In this document: in pieces, positions 18,143 to 26,936 of the stretch
Numbering within the stretch: the stretch's first letter is position 1
Layout: each line of letters begins with the position of its first letter
DNA from: Phycisphaerae bacterium
Lineage (GTDB): Bacteria; Planctomycetota; Phycisphaerae; Phycisphaerales; Phycisphaeraceae
Reading direction: 5' to 3'
NCBI GenBank assembly: GCA_002688155.1
Contig: NZCH01000029.1
Span: 1-45,188 of the forward strand
Length of the DNA stretch: 45,188 nt
The notes under the pieces: generated by a model
Databases searched by the model: none
What the model was told of the DNA's origin: nothing
What the model saw: only the letters and a program-made list of their open reading frames with translations
Position numbers and translations under genes: made by a program

Positions 18143-18637
18143 TCACGCAGAAGGCGGTTCTTCCGGCACCGCCGCCGCCTGTTTTTCGCGAAATGCGATC
18201 AGGCGGCCCTGAATGTCTTTGTCCGAAGTGGCGAGGATCGCCGCGGCGAACAGCGCAGCGTTGACGGCGCCGTGGCTGCCCATGCTCATCGTGCCCACGG
18301 GAATACCCTTAGGCATGTTGCAGGTGGCGAGCAGGGCGTCGAGTCCGCCGGCGAGCTTGCCTTCCATGGGCACGCCCAGGACAGGCAGGTGCGTTAGCGC
18401 TGCCATGACGCCCGCCAGGTGCGCGCTCATGCCCGCTGCGGCGATGATCACCTTTAAACCACGGCCCGCCGCCGTGGTGGCGAAGTCGTGCGCCCGTTGC
18501 GGCGTGCGGTGCGCTGAGCAGATTTTCATCTCATATCCGATGTCAAGTTCATCGAGCGTTTCGGCGCATTTGCGCATCGTGTCCGCGTCCGACGCCGAGC
18601 CCATCACGATTCCAACGGTTGGGGTAGTTGTTGTCAT
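18143..18637 (-). CDS. purE: N5-carboxyaminoimidazole ribonucleotide mutase
   Basis: Class I PurE converts N5-CAIR to CAIR in de novo purine synthesis. Seen: VGIVMGSASDADTM, SAHRTPQRAHDFA, the phosphate-binding AAAGMSAHLAGVMAALTHLPVLGVP (quoted in part) and MPKGIPVGTMSMG, with the catalytic Ser and His in place. ATG 18637 gives 164 residues, the family's usual size; an upstream TTG (18673) is less likely. No purK is adjacent. Divergent from tilS. Confidence 0.95.
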   Translation of the reverse strand: MTTTTPTVGIVMGSASDADTMRKCAETLDELDIGYEMKICSAHRTPQRAHDFATTAAGRGLKVIIAAAGMSAHLAGVMAALTHLPVLGVPMEGKLAGGLDALLATCNMPKGIPVGTMSMGSHGAVNAALFAAAILATSDKDIQGRLIAFREKQAAAVPEEPPSA

Positions 18638-18779
18638 GTTTTGGATTATGGCGACGGGGAACGTGTGTTGCAAGACCGTGTGTTCACATTGCGCCTCAGA
18701 CCCTCTAGATCCGGTCGCTTGCGACCGGCCCGAGAGGGCGATTTACCGGCGATGGAGGCACGGTTATGCTCACAAACGC

Positions 18780-19886
18780 ATGTCACCCAAATCAGCCAAT
18801 GATGCACCGCCCGAGCCTGGCGCCGTGTTCGCGCCGCTTATCAAGCGCATAGTTGCGTCGCTTGGCCGGCGCTGCCACGTGCCACGTGATGCGCATTTGC
18901 TGCTGGCGGTCAGTGGCGGCGCCGATTCGGTGGCCATGCTGCGCGCGTTGCACGCGATCGCGCAGCGGCGCGCCTGGTCGTTGCAACTGACCGTCGCGCA
19001 CGTACACCATCACATTCGGCCGGGCGCGACCGGTGAGCAAGACGCCGACGCCGACGCGGCGCTTGTCGCGGACTTGGCGCGCGAATTTGGATTGCCGTTT
19101 GTTCGCGCAGATCTTGATCCGAATACGAATAACGGACAGAACGTGGAGGCATGGGCGCGACGCGAGCGCTACCGGGCGTTGTCAACGCTCGCCCGGCATG
19201 TCGGCTCGCACTATGTCGTCACCGCGCATCATGCGGACGATCAGCTCGAAACGCTGCTCATGCGCATGCTGCGCGGCGCGTCGGTGAAGGGACTTGCCGG
19301 CATCGCGTGGCGGCGCCGGCTCGCAGGCGGCGACGGGCAACGCGCGTGCATTCTCGTGCGGCCAATGCTATGCGTCGATCGCGCTGACGTTTGCAAATAC
19401 CTAAGTGACCTTGGCCAAACCTGGCGGCACGATCACACCAACACTGACCCAACGCGCTGGCGCGCCCGTCTGCGACGTGATGTGCTGCCGGTACTGCACG
19501 ACCTTCGACCGGGCGCAGGGGCGCGAGCCGTCGCGCTCGCGGACCACCTGTGCCATGTTGCGTCGTGGCTCGAGTCGCAGGTGTGCGATGCGGTCAAGCA
19601 GGAAGTGACACAGACTGGCGACGCCATTGTCATCCCCCGCGCGGCGGCGCGCAAGTTGCCGCGCGCCGTGGTTGCAGGCGTGCTCAGACACGCGTTGCTG
19701 CAGGCCGGCGCCGGCGCGGACGACGTCGGGCAGAGCACGCTTGAGCCGATCATGCGCGCGGTGAGCGACCGCCGCGGCGGGACGCGATCGTTTGATATTG
19801 CCCACGGCATCACCATCGAACTGACGGCGCAACATGTGCGCATTTTCCCCTCGCAGATACCGCCCGCACAGAAGCCGCTGCTATGA
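18780..19886 (+). CDS. tilS: tRNA(Ile)-lysidine synthase
   Basis: TilS attaches lysine to the wobble cytidine of tRNA-Ile(CAU), turning a Met-type anticodon into an AUA reader. The PP-loop ATP motif is LLLAVSGGADSVAML, followed by VAHVHHHIRPGA and VTAHHADDQLETLLMRMLRG, which are typical of TilS. The C-terminal domain is short, for a total of 368 residues. I chose ATG 18780. The ORF track extends 189 codons upstream through antisense purE and is wrong there. A GGAGG at 18754-18758 precedes an out-of-frame ATG (18766), so the exact start is not settled. Confidence 0.93.
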   Translation: MSPKSANDAPPEPGAVFAPLIKRIVASLGRRCHVPRDAHLLLAVSGGADSVAMLRALHAIAQRRAWSLQLTVAHVHHHIRPGATGEQDADADAALVADLAREFGLPFVRADLDPNTNNGQNVEAWARRERYRALSTLARHVGSHYVVTAHHADDQLETLLMRMLRGASVKGLAGIAWRRRLAGGDGQRACILVRPMLCVDRADVCKYLSDLGQTWRHDHTNTDPTRWRARLRRDVLPVLHDLRPGAGARAVALADHLCHVASWLESQVCDAVKQEVTQTGDAIVIPRAAARKLPRAVVAGVLRHALLQAGAGADDVGQSTLEPIMRAVSDRRGGTRSFDIAHGITIELTAQHVRIFPSQIPPAQKPLL

Positions 19887-19929
19887 TCTACGTGGTCAAT
19901 CGATAAGGAACACGCACGGAGACAAGACC

Positions 19930-20742
19930 ATGCGGCCGGATCTTGGACAGCGCGATTTGCGATTTAAGCCGATCGACAACTCCAGCCCACGCAAACTCAC
20001 GCGCGAGCAGATTGATCATTACAACGAGCATGGCTACATCGCTCCGCTCGATTTATTTAACGAAGACGAGATCGCAGAGCAGCGCGCATACTTCGACGTT
20101 CTGCTCGAAAAACTCATGCGCACAAACGACGGGCGCAACCAGTACGCGATCAACTGTTACCAGGCGCGCTGTCGGGGCATATGGGACCTGGCGACGCATC
20201 CGAAGGTGCTCGATTACGTTCAGGACATTCTCGGGCCCGACATCGTCTGTTGGGCGACGCACTACTTTTGCAAGCTCGGACAGGATGAGCTGATAGTCCC
20301 CTGGCATCAGGACGGGTCGTACTGGGGCGTTACGCCTGCGCGGACGGTCACCGTCTGGCTGGCGATCGACGACGCGGACGAAGACAACGGCGCGATGAAG
20401 TTTCTGCCCGGCACGCACACGATGGAGCTTCTGGACTGGCAGGAACACGAGGGCCCAGCGGCGCTGCCGCAGGAAATCATCAGCACAGACAAGCTGGGCG
20501 AGCCCGTGTACGACGTACTCAAAGCCGGCCAGTTTTCGCTGCACGCCGACATGCTCGTACACGGATCGGACGCGAACACCTCCGGCCGGCGACGCTGCGG
20601 TATGACACTGCGATATTTCCCCCCGTACGTGCGCAGGTCGTGCGACTTTGCGTTAGACCCAATCATTGCCCGCGGCACAGACCCGGAAAACTACTGGCAG
20701 CACAACCCGCGCCCTGATGGCGACGACTTGTCACCGAAATGA
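19930..20742 (+). CDS. Phytanoyl-CoA dioxygenase (PhyH) family protein
   Basis: A non-haem Fe(II)/2-oxoglutarate oxygenase of the PhyH family (270 residues). The iron triad appears as HQDGSYW (His and Asp) and the distal His in MLVHGSDANTSGRRRCG, where the Arg would bind 2-oxoglutarate. WLAIDDADEDNGAMKFLPGTH is the typical strand before it. Such enzymes hydroxylate small molecules; the substrate cannot be read from sequence. Start: ATG 19930 with GGAGA seven bases upstream; the track start is 32 codons too early. It begins 43 bases after tilS and is convergent with the aminotransferase. Confidence 0.88.
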   Translation: MRPDLGQRDLRFKPIDNSSPRKLTREQIDHYNEHGYIAPLDLFNEDEIAEQRAYFDVLLEKLMRTNDGRNQYAINCYQARCRGIWDLATHPKVLDYVQDILGPDIVCWATHYFCKLGQDELIVPWHQDGSYWGVTPARTVTVWLAIDDADEDNGAMKFLPGTHTMELLDWQEHEGPAALPQEIISTDKLGEPVYDVLKAGQFSLHADMLVHGSDANTSGRRRCGMTLRYFPPYVRRSCDFALDPIIARGTDPENYWQHNPRPDGDDLSPK

Positions 20743-20772
20743 ATACCGCCGCCCCGCGCAGCCCAGAAGGGA

Positions 20773-21990
20773 TCAGCCTCGCAGTTCGTCCATCGCCGCA
20801 CGCGTCCGCGCCGCCATGTCATCGATCAGGTCGTCAGGCATGTCCGACCACCACGGGAAGATAACCATGTTATCGTAGAAACGGTCGACCTCGGGCACGT
20901 CCGCTTCACCGAAGCCGAACTGGTCGAACAATTCCGAGCGGTAGAGCGGCCAGTTGCCCACGTTAGTGTGCAACTTGTATTTGTTGCGCAGCAATTCGAT
21001 CAGGTCATCGTGTGATTTTCCGTGCGCGCCGCCGTCATAGCACGCAGGCGCCATGTAGTAAACGTGTTCGTGTTCATAGTCGGCATGCGGGAAATCAAGT
21101 TCGGGGTAATCCGCCAGCGCGTCGATGAGCCGGTTCGCCTGGTGACGGCGCTGCTCATTGATCGCGTCCAGCCGTTTGAGCATCGCCCGGCCAACGGCTG
21201 CGCTGATCTCACTCAAACAGAAATTTACAGGCCACTGGCCCGGCATTGGCACGACTAAATTGTTGCCCGACGGCACCCAGTCGCGCTCGCGCCCTGCTTC
21301 CCACGGCCAGTTGCCCATCCAGCGCAACCGTCGTGCCACTTCACCGTCGTGCGCTTCTTTCACGGCGAGCATGCCACCTTCGCCCAGGGTCGTGATGTTC
21401 TTTGCGGAGTGAAAACTAAAGCACCCGTAATCACCGATCGAGCCGACGCGCCGACCCTTATACGTCGCGCCCGGCGCCTGTGCGCAGTCTTCGACCACGA
21501 TCAGTCCGTACTCGTCGGCGACTTCCATAATGGCGTCCATGTCCACCGGCATGCCGTACAGGTGCACCGCGACAACGGCACGCGTCTGATCGCGGACCAA
21601 TGACCGAACCGAGTCGGCGCTGAGTACGCGCGAATTCGCATCGATGTCCGCCCAGGTAATGTTGGCGCCAGTGCGCGCAAACGGAACCGCGGTGGCGACG
21701 TAAGTGTGTGCGGGGATGATCACGTCATCGTCGGGGCCGAGCTGCGACATATTGGCCGCCAATTCCAGCGCCGAGGAGCAACTGGAAAGCGCCACCGCGT
21801 CGGCGCAGCCCATCATCGCGGCGAAGTCTTTTTCGAATGCCTCATTCTCCGGGCCGTTGGGCACACCAATGGCATAGCTCTCCCCCTCGCGCGCGACGCG
21901 AACCATTTCACTGATCTCAGCCTCGTTCATCCGGGTCTGTAGCCCCAGCCCTTTGATCAGCGTGTAAGTGTCGACGTCTGTGCCGGCCAT
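20773..21990 (-). CDS. DegT/DnrJ/EryC1/StrS-type PLP aminotransferase
   Basis: A 405-residue sugar-aminotransferase-family protein. Seen: SSCSSALELAANM, the cofactor-contact region VVEDCAQAPGATYKGRRVG, and FSFHSAKNITTLGEGGMLA with the Schiff-base Lys. The family transfers amino groups to keto-sugars, or dehydrates them, for surface glycans or natural products. Start: ATG 21990 with GGAGG seven bases upstream; the longer ORF runs into the yebC region. No nucleotide-sugar genes surround it, although a UAP1-like pyrophosphorylase lies 3 kb away. Substrate unknown. Confidence 0.9.
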   Translation of the reverse strand: MAGTDVDTYTLIKGLGLQTRMNEAEISEMVRVAREGESYAIGVPNGPENEAFEKDFAAMMGCADAVALSSCSSALELAANMSQLGPDDDVIIPAHTYVATAVPFARTGANITWADIDANSRVLSADSVRSLVRDQTRAVVAVHLYGMPVDMDAIMEVADEYGLIVVEDCAQAPGATYKGRRVGSIGDYGCFSFHSAKNITTLGEGGMLAVKEAHDGEVARRLRWMGNWPWEAGRERDWVPSGNNLVVPMPGQWPVNFCLSEISAAVGRAMLKRLDAINEQRRHQANRLIDALADYPELDFPHADYEHEHVYYMAPACYDGGAHGKSHDDLIELLRNKYKLHTNVGNWPLYRSELFDQFGFGEADVPEVDRFYDNMVIFPWWSDMPDDLIDDMAARTRAAMDELRG

Positions 21991-22048
21991 GAGCAAGCCT
22001 CCGTTGTGTGTACTGAACAGGTGATAGCAATGATAGCGGGTAACGTGG

Positions 22049-22069
22049 CGATTTCCGATTTCTGATCGG
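22049..22069 (+). repeat. CGATTTC-type degenerate repeat
   Basis: CGATTTCCGATTTCTGATCGG, in the gap between the divergent aminotransferase and yebC, is built from the same units as the inverted repeat at 12810-12879. It is an intergenic short repeat of unknown role. Confidence 0.5.
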
Positions 22070-22153
22070 TCTTCGCGCTCGGCGCATGGAACCAATCGGG
22101 AATTCCTTCGATCTTGTGTAGAATCCAACCCGACCCCCGACCGGAGTCCCCGA

Positions 22154-22906
22154 ATGGCTGGACACAGCAAATGGGCGAACATCAAGCACCGCAAAGCCCG
22201 CCAGGACGCCAGGCGCGGCACAGCGTGGAGCAAGTGCTCGCGCGCGATCATGGTCGCTGTCAGAAATGGCGGAGCTGACCCGGACATGAATCTGACGCTG
22301 CGCTACGCCATCGAGGAAGCGCGCAGTGCCAACATGCCCAAGGACACGATCGAGAACGCGATCACGAAAGCGTCCGGCGGCGTCGACGGTGTCATCTACG
22401 AGAGCTTTGTGTACGAGGGGTACGGCGCCGGCGGCGTCGCGATCATGCTCGAAATACTCACCGACAACCGCAACCGCACGGCGCCCGAAATCAAAAAGAT
22501 CTTTGAAAAGTACGGAGGCAACCTGGGCACCAGCGGCTGCGTCGCCTTCGTGTTCGACAACAAAGGCCAGATATTCGTCACCAAGGAGGCCGCCGACGAA
22601 GACACCATTATGACCATCGCACTCGAAGCCGGTGCCGAGGACGTGACGGACGAAGGTGAAGCCTGGCAGGTGATCTGCGAGCCGACTGACTTTATGGTGG
22701 TGCGCGAGGCGATTGAGCAGGCGGACATCGCTTTCGAAGCGGCGAGCGTGACCATGATTCCCAACAATACCGTCAGCTGCGCCGGCAGGGACGCACGCAG
22801 ACTGCTGCACCTCATCGAAGACCTCGACGATCACGACGACGTGCAGAAAGTGCACGCGAATTTCGATATCCCGGATGAGGAACTGGCAGCGCTGCAGGAA
22901 TCGTGA
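22154..22906 (+). CDS. yebC: YebC/PmpR-family protein (TACO1-like)
   Basis: A 250-residue YebC protein: MAGHSKWANIKHRKARQDA at the start, then NMPKDTIENAITKA and the block YEGYGAGGVAIMLEILTDNRNRT (quoted in part), ending with MIPNNTV and a domain III of normal size. Members were first called transcription regulators; later work links them to relief of ribosome stalling. Start ATG 22154. Acylphosphatase follows on the same strand 68 bases later. Confidence 0.95.
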   Translation: MAGHSKWANIKHRKARQDARRGTAWSKCSRAIMVAVRNGGADPDMNLTLRYAIEEARSANMPKDTIENAITKASGGVDGVIYESFVYEGYGAGGVAIMLEILTDNRNRTAPEIKKIFEKYGGNLGTSGCVAFVFDNKGQIFVTKEAADEDTIMTIALEAGAEDVTDEGEAWQVICEPTDFMVVREAIEQADIAFEAASVTMIPNNTVSCAGRDARRLLHLIEDLDDHDDVQKVHANFDIPDEELAALQES

Positions 22907-22974
22907 GCAGAATTTCCAAATACCCGGTGCCCGCACGGCGCTGCACAACTCAAAATTCGGCATTCAACATTCCC

Positions 22975-23256
22975 ATGACACGCTACACCGTTTATTTCGG
23001 CGGCCACGTGCAGGGCGTTTGGTTTCGCGCCACCGCACAGCGGCTGGCGGCCGGACGTGACGTGGCGGGCTATGTGCGGAACCTGCCCGACGGGCAGGTG
23101 CTGCTTGTTGCTGAAGGGACGCAGGAAGTGCTCGCTGCGCTCATTGCCGACATTGATGCAGCGATGGAAGGCAATATTCAAGAAAAGAGGATCGACGAAA
23201 CGCCGGCAACCGGTGAGTTCGGTGACCCCGGCGACGGGTTAACGATCCACCGGTGA
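22975..23256 (+). CDS. acyP: Acylphosphatase
   Basis: A 93-residue acylphosphatase that hydrolyses carboxyl-phosphate anhydrides. GHVQGVWFRATAQ carries the catalytic Arg and VAGYVRNLPDGQV the catalytic Asn. ATG 22975 is the family start; the preceding 24 codons include AT-rich, repeat-like DNA (AAAATTCGGCATTCAACATTC, quoted in part). No clear Shine-Dalgarno sequence. The 3' end overlaps the stop region of the convergent transporter by 18 bases. Confidence 0.93.
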   Translation: MTRYTVYFGGHVQGVWFRATAQRLAAGRDVAGYVRNLPDGQVLLVAEGTQEVLAALIADIDAAMEGNIQEKRIDETPATGEFGDPGDGLTIHR

Positions 23257-24612
23257 GGAGGTTACTGCCTGGGTTTCAGGTGGACGCGCGGCCTCGGACG
23301 TTTCGTGCCGGGGCGCCTTCGCTGTCTTGGACCACTTTTTGTGCACGTTGTTGAAGCCGACCCAGCCAAAGAACGCGATCACCGCGCACAGCAGGACGAC
23401 GGTGTACCACCGGTTGCGATGCTTTGCGCCGACCCAGTCGCTGCGCCCGTTGAGTACGAGCAGCGCCGCGGCCAACATCGGCATGAAACACGCGCCCAGG
23501 ATCGCGTACATCAGTTGAATCTTTTCAAACCCGCCGCCACTCAAAAGATAAAACATCGGAACGATTGCCAACGCAGCAAGGTAGAACCGGTACGGCAGCG
23601 AATTAATGTTCACCTGGACCGGCTCCTCCAGAGTCTCGCCGCGCTTGTGACGTCTGGACATCTCCCAGAAGTCCGTGAAGATATACGGCACCGACTGCCA
23701 CACGCCCAGCAGACTGCTGAACAGCGCCGCCCACGCGCCGACGAGGAACAGCCACTTGCCCGATGCGCCCAATGAGCTTTCGAGTTGCTGGGCCAGCGCG
23801 ACGATCAGCGCGACCTTCTTCTTGTCCTCAAGTCCGTCGGCACTGACGGTCGACGCGATGATCACGATGGCGATGCCGAACAGCGCGGTCAGTGAATACG
23901 CCACCGCCAGATCGATACGGCAGGTGCGCACTGCCTCGCCGCCGGCACGGCCGGCCTCGCGAATCCAGTAGCCGTAGCACAACACCGTCAGCGTCCCGCC
24001 CACGCCACCCATCAAACCGATGATGCGCGACAGTTGCCCGCCGTCAGTGAAATGCACCTTTTGTGGCACGAAGCCGCGCACGACGTCAAGCCACTGCGGG
24101 GCGATCGCCACAGCCGTGACAATCGCGGTTACGAACATCACCGCGATGCACACGCCCATGATCTTCTCGAAGACCTTGAATCCGCCAGCCGACACGATCA
24201 GCATGCCGAGGATGCTGTGCGCGATGCCGAACACCTGCCGCGCGCGCTGTGGGTCGTCGAAGACGGGGAAGATCGCGTGCGTCGCGTCGCCGCACGCCGT
24301 CATCAGCGCCGAGCCGACGAAAAAACTCCACAGCACCAGGTAAGGTAGAAACAGGTACTGCACAGGCCGGCCGATGCGATACACCGCGCCTTCAAGCAGT
24401 GTTCGCCCGGTCGCCAGTTGGTAGCGCGCGAGTCCTTCGTTGAGAACAAACTTTAAGAACGCCCCGATGACGACCGCCCACACGACGCCGACACCCAGCC
24501 GAATTCCCACAAACGCGCCCGTTGCCAGATCGCCCGCGCCCACGCCTGTCGCCGCGACCAGCACCCCCGGTGCGATGACGGCCAGAAACACGAACGGTCG
24601 GCGCGATGGCAT
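23239..24612 (-). CDS. Nramp-related membrane transporter
   Basis: A 457-residue protein with about eleven hydrophobic helices and the Nramp/SLC11 outline (APGVLVAATGVGAGDLATGAF at helix 1). The canonical metal site is not present: DPGN in helix 1 is replaced by ATGVGAGD, and the MPH motif of helix 6 is absent, with LTVLCYGYWIRE in that region. It therefore belongs to the Nramp-related branch whose substrates may differ from Mn/Fe (some relatives move Mg or Al). The C-terminal tail is charged. It is the last gene of the rsmE-cld-UAP1-Nramp minus-strand run, 66 bases after the UAP1-like gene. The family is firm; the ion is unknown. Confidence 0.85.
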   Translation of the reverse strand: MPSRRPFVFLAVIAPGVLVAATGVGAGDLATGAFVGIRLGVGVVWAVVIGAFLKFVLNEGLARYQLATGRTLLEGAVYRIGRPVQYLFLPYLVLWSFFVGSALMTACGDATHAIFPVFDDPQRARQVFGIAHSILGMLIVSAGGFKVFEKIMGVCIAVMFVTAIVTAVAIAPQWLDVVRGFVPQKVHFTDGGQLSRIIGLMGGVGGTLTVLCYGYWIREAGRAGGEAVRTCRIDLAVAYSLTALFGIAIVIIASTVSADGLEDKKKVALIVALAQQLESSLGASGKWLFLVGAWAALFSSLLGVWQSVPYIFTDFWEMSRRHKRGETLEEPVQVNINSLPYRFYLAALAIVPMFYLLSGGGFEKIQLMYAILGACFMPMLAAALLVLNGRSDWVGAKHRNRWYTVVLLCAVIAFFGWVGFNNVHKKWSKTAKAPRHETSEAARPPETQAVTSSPVDR

Positions 24613-24678
24613 GCGCGTATGGTAACGCCAACGCGTTCGTATCAGCGATCATGGGTCACGCAGACGGGGCCCGGCTGT

Positions 24679-26130
24679 TCACAAGAGTGTTTCCGACGCC
24701 CGTTCGACGTGTTGCGGTAATTCAATTTGGCGCAAATCGTCCGGCTCGATCGCGGTGGTTGGCCGAATCTCTATCACCGGGTCGACATTGCCGTCGCCGT
24801 TACGCGGTACACGCACGCCTGCGGACTCCAGCCAGCGCGCGGCCCGTTCGATTTGGAGGCGCCGGCTGGTCAGCGGACTGTCTACGCAGTCGGCGGGGTC
24901 GGCCGCATCGGCATTCTTGATCGGGGCGAACTCCTCGATGCGGTCGGTTTCGCAGACAATTGATGATTCGCACAGCGGCAGAGCATCGAAGACAAACATT
25001 TCGAGCTTGACGGCGTTGGGTTCGTCGGGCTCGATGATGTCGCCGGTGGCGATGTCGAGGTAGTCCACCTTTTTGTCCGCGCGGTGGTAGGGCAGCGCGA
25101 AGCCGCGAGTGGCATCGTTGAGCTGTTCGACGAAGTCGTGGCGGATGACGTGGATTGCGATCGACCCGGCGCTGAAGCGCAGTTCTCCGTCAGCCGTTCG
25201 CTGCTGCGCGAGCTCGTCAGGCAGGTCGGAGTATTCGATCACGGCCATCTTGTCGTCAACAAGGCAGAAGTTGCCGAGCTTTTCGGTCGGGTGGGCCTTG
25301 GACACCATTTTGGATGACATTTGCGCTTCGTCGAGCGCATGCAGGCCGATAAACAGCGGGTCAACGACTTTGACGAGCGGGTTGTCGACCTGCGTGTATG
25401 AGATCTGTTCGACGCCGCGCGCCCGCATGTCGGCTGTCGCGCCGCTGGTATGCAGCGCCTTGAGTGCCCCGCCGTGCCCGTTGGGCGACAGCGCCAGGCC
25501 GTCGCGCGATGTGAGCAGCACTTTCGCGGTTGTTGCGTCGATCGCAGGCATCATGGCCTGCGGGAACAGCATGATGTTGTCGCTGCCGAGGCCGAAGTAG
25601 CCGTGATCTTCAAAAAACGCGCGCGTATCGGCGTCGTTGGCAGGTGAGGTCATGATGTACCAGGGGACCGTGCAGCCAAACCGTGCCTGCGCTTTTGTGA
25701 TGTAGCCGGCCAGACATCCAAACAGCGTCGTGCCGGTGATCGGTGTGGCAGCGAACGTCCCTTTGGGCGCGTCCCAGCCCAGACGCGTGCCTTGTCCGCC
25801 CGCGACGGTAAACGCGGCGACCTTGCCGCCACGCAGCAACTGTTCGCCCAGCGCCCGGGCCTTTGTGTACTTGTCTTGCAACTCGGCGGCGGGTACGCAC
25901 GGGTACCATGGCGCGGGGTCGATGCAGTCCGGCAATTGCCAGCCAGCCCGGTTATTTACGTGCGATTCGATAAGCGACCCGATCTCACTCCAGTCGATCG
26001 ATTCGATCTGCGACAGCAGCCGGGTACAGTCTGCGTCATTCAGCGCGTCAACAAAGTGCAGCACGTGCTCCTGCCCGGCTAAGGCAAGCTGTTCACGGGC
26101 ACATGAAATGCGGTCGGTCGTGATTGACAT
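24679..26130 (-). CDS. UAP1/USP-type UDP-sugar pyrophosphorylase
   Basis: A 483-residue nucleotidyltransferase of the UDPGP family, closest in pattern to UDP-N-acetylglucosamine pyrophosphorylase UAP1. The nucleotide loop is VAGGQGTRLGWDAPKG. Further marks are SPNGHGGALKAL, YTQVDNPLVKVVDPLFIG and KMAVIEYSDLPDEL. It would join UTP and a sugar-1-phosphate, supplying activated sugar for cell-surface glycans; UDP-GlcNAc is a guess from family. Start: ATG 26130. An in-frame ATG at 26181 overlaps the stop of the upstream haem-protein gene as ATGA and would add 17 residues; neither has a strong ribosome site, and coupling by the overlap is possible. Confidence 0.88.
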   Translation of the reverse strand: MSITTDRISCAREQLALAGQEHVLHFVDALNDADCTRLLSQIESIDWSEIGSLIESHVNNRAGWQLPDCIDPAPWYPCVPAAELQDKYTKARALGEQLLRGGKVAAFTVAGGQGTRLGWDAPKGTFAATPITGTTLFGCLAGYITKAQARFGCTVPWYIMTSPANDADTRAFFEDHGYFGLGSDNIMLFPQAMMPAIDATTAKVLLTSRDGLALSPNGHGGALKALHTSGATADMRARGVEQISYTQVDNPLVKVVDPLFIGLHALDEAQMSSKMVSKAHPTEKLGNFCLVDDKMAVIEYSDLPDELAQQRTADGELRFSAGSIAIHVIRHDFVEQLNDATRGFALPYHRADKKVDYLDIATGDIIEPDEPNAVKLEMFVFDALPLCESSIVCETDRIEEFAPIKNADAADPADCVDSPLTSRRLQIERAARWLESAGVRVPRNGDGNVDPVIEIRPTTAIEPDDLRQIELPQHVERASETLL

Positions 26131-26177
26131 CGTGGTTCGTGTCCGGTCCGACGGCGGTTTGGCACCGTTGCCCGGTG

Positions 26178-26912
26178 TCATCCCGGCAGCATCGACTGCC
26201 ACGCGACCTTGCCAACGAGGAACGGGCCAAGGCGCTCTAAGTACATCGACGTCTGCTGCGTTTTTCGCATGGCCTGAACGATTGCGGACAGCGGGTACAG
26301 CTCCTTGCCGACGAGGCCGACGACGAAGTCATTATCATTTGCGTCCAGCCCGTGGCACGCGAGTCGAACATCGTGCGCCAGGTCGGCTTCGCCGAATGAT
26401 CGCCCGATAACGCCGTGCTCGCCGAGGATTTCACGCTGCTTGTCGTGCGGTAGTTGCGAGAACGCACCGCAGCGTCGCAGCGGATACCAGATGGACCAGC
26501 ACCAGTCGGGATTGAGCACCGTGCGTGTCGGCCGGCCAAAGAGCGAGTCTTCCAGGTCCGGCTCATAGCCAAGTGAATACGTTCGACCAGACATAGTGTA
26601 CCGGGGCCTGGGCGACAGCGACGCGAACGGCTCACGCTGCAAAAGGTTTCGCAGTTCACCAACGAAGAACGCGGGATCTTCGCTGAATGTCAGCAGCCCG
26701 ACGCCGAACGGGTCATTAACGTCTTCGTAAAGAGCGCCAGAAACACCGGCGGACTTTAGCGCATTCGTGAGCGCTGCCGTGTCCGCGCAATTGCCGAAAG
26801 CGAGCAGTTGCATGAACAGCCTGCGGTTGGACGTTTGCGGCTGGCCGTCTTTGGGCGCGCCTTTTTCACTGATGTCGGGTTTTTCGATGGCGGGTCGTTG
26901 CATGGCGGGCAA
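26178..26912 (-). CDS. Chlorite dismutase-like / coprohaem decarboxylase family protein
   Basis: A 244-residue haem protein of the Cld family. The C-terminal half has WYPLRRCGAFSQLP, GEHGVIGRSF and RLACHGLDANDNDFVVGLVG, ending QQTSMYLERLGPFLVGKV. By analogy with coprohaem decarboxylase (HemQ/ChdC), the Tyr of the YP motif and the His of HGxIGR would be the decarboxylation and proximal haem residues. That mapping is from memory of the family. Likely role: oxidative decarboxylation of coprohaem to haem b; peroxide-linked activity is the alternative. The N-terminal 30 residues are polar and variable. It follows rsmE by 24 bases. No other haem genes are nearby. Confidence 0.85.
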   Translation of the reverse strand: MPAMQRPAIEKPDISEKGAPKDGQPQTSNRRLFMQLLAFGNCADTAALTNALKSAGVSGALYEDVNDPFGVGLLTFSEDPAFFVGELRNLLQREPFASLSPRPRYTMSGRTYSLGYEPDLEDSLFGRPTRTVLNPDWCWSIWYPLRRCGAFSQLPHDKQREILGEHGVIGRSFGEADLAHDVRLACHGLDANDNDFVVGLVGKELYPLSAIVQAMRKTQQTSMYLERLGPFLVGKVAWQSMLPG

Positions 26913-26936
26913 GTCTATCGGTGTGGCGGTCGGTGT

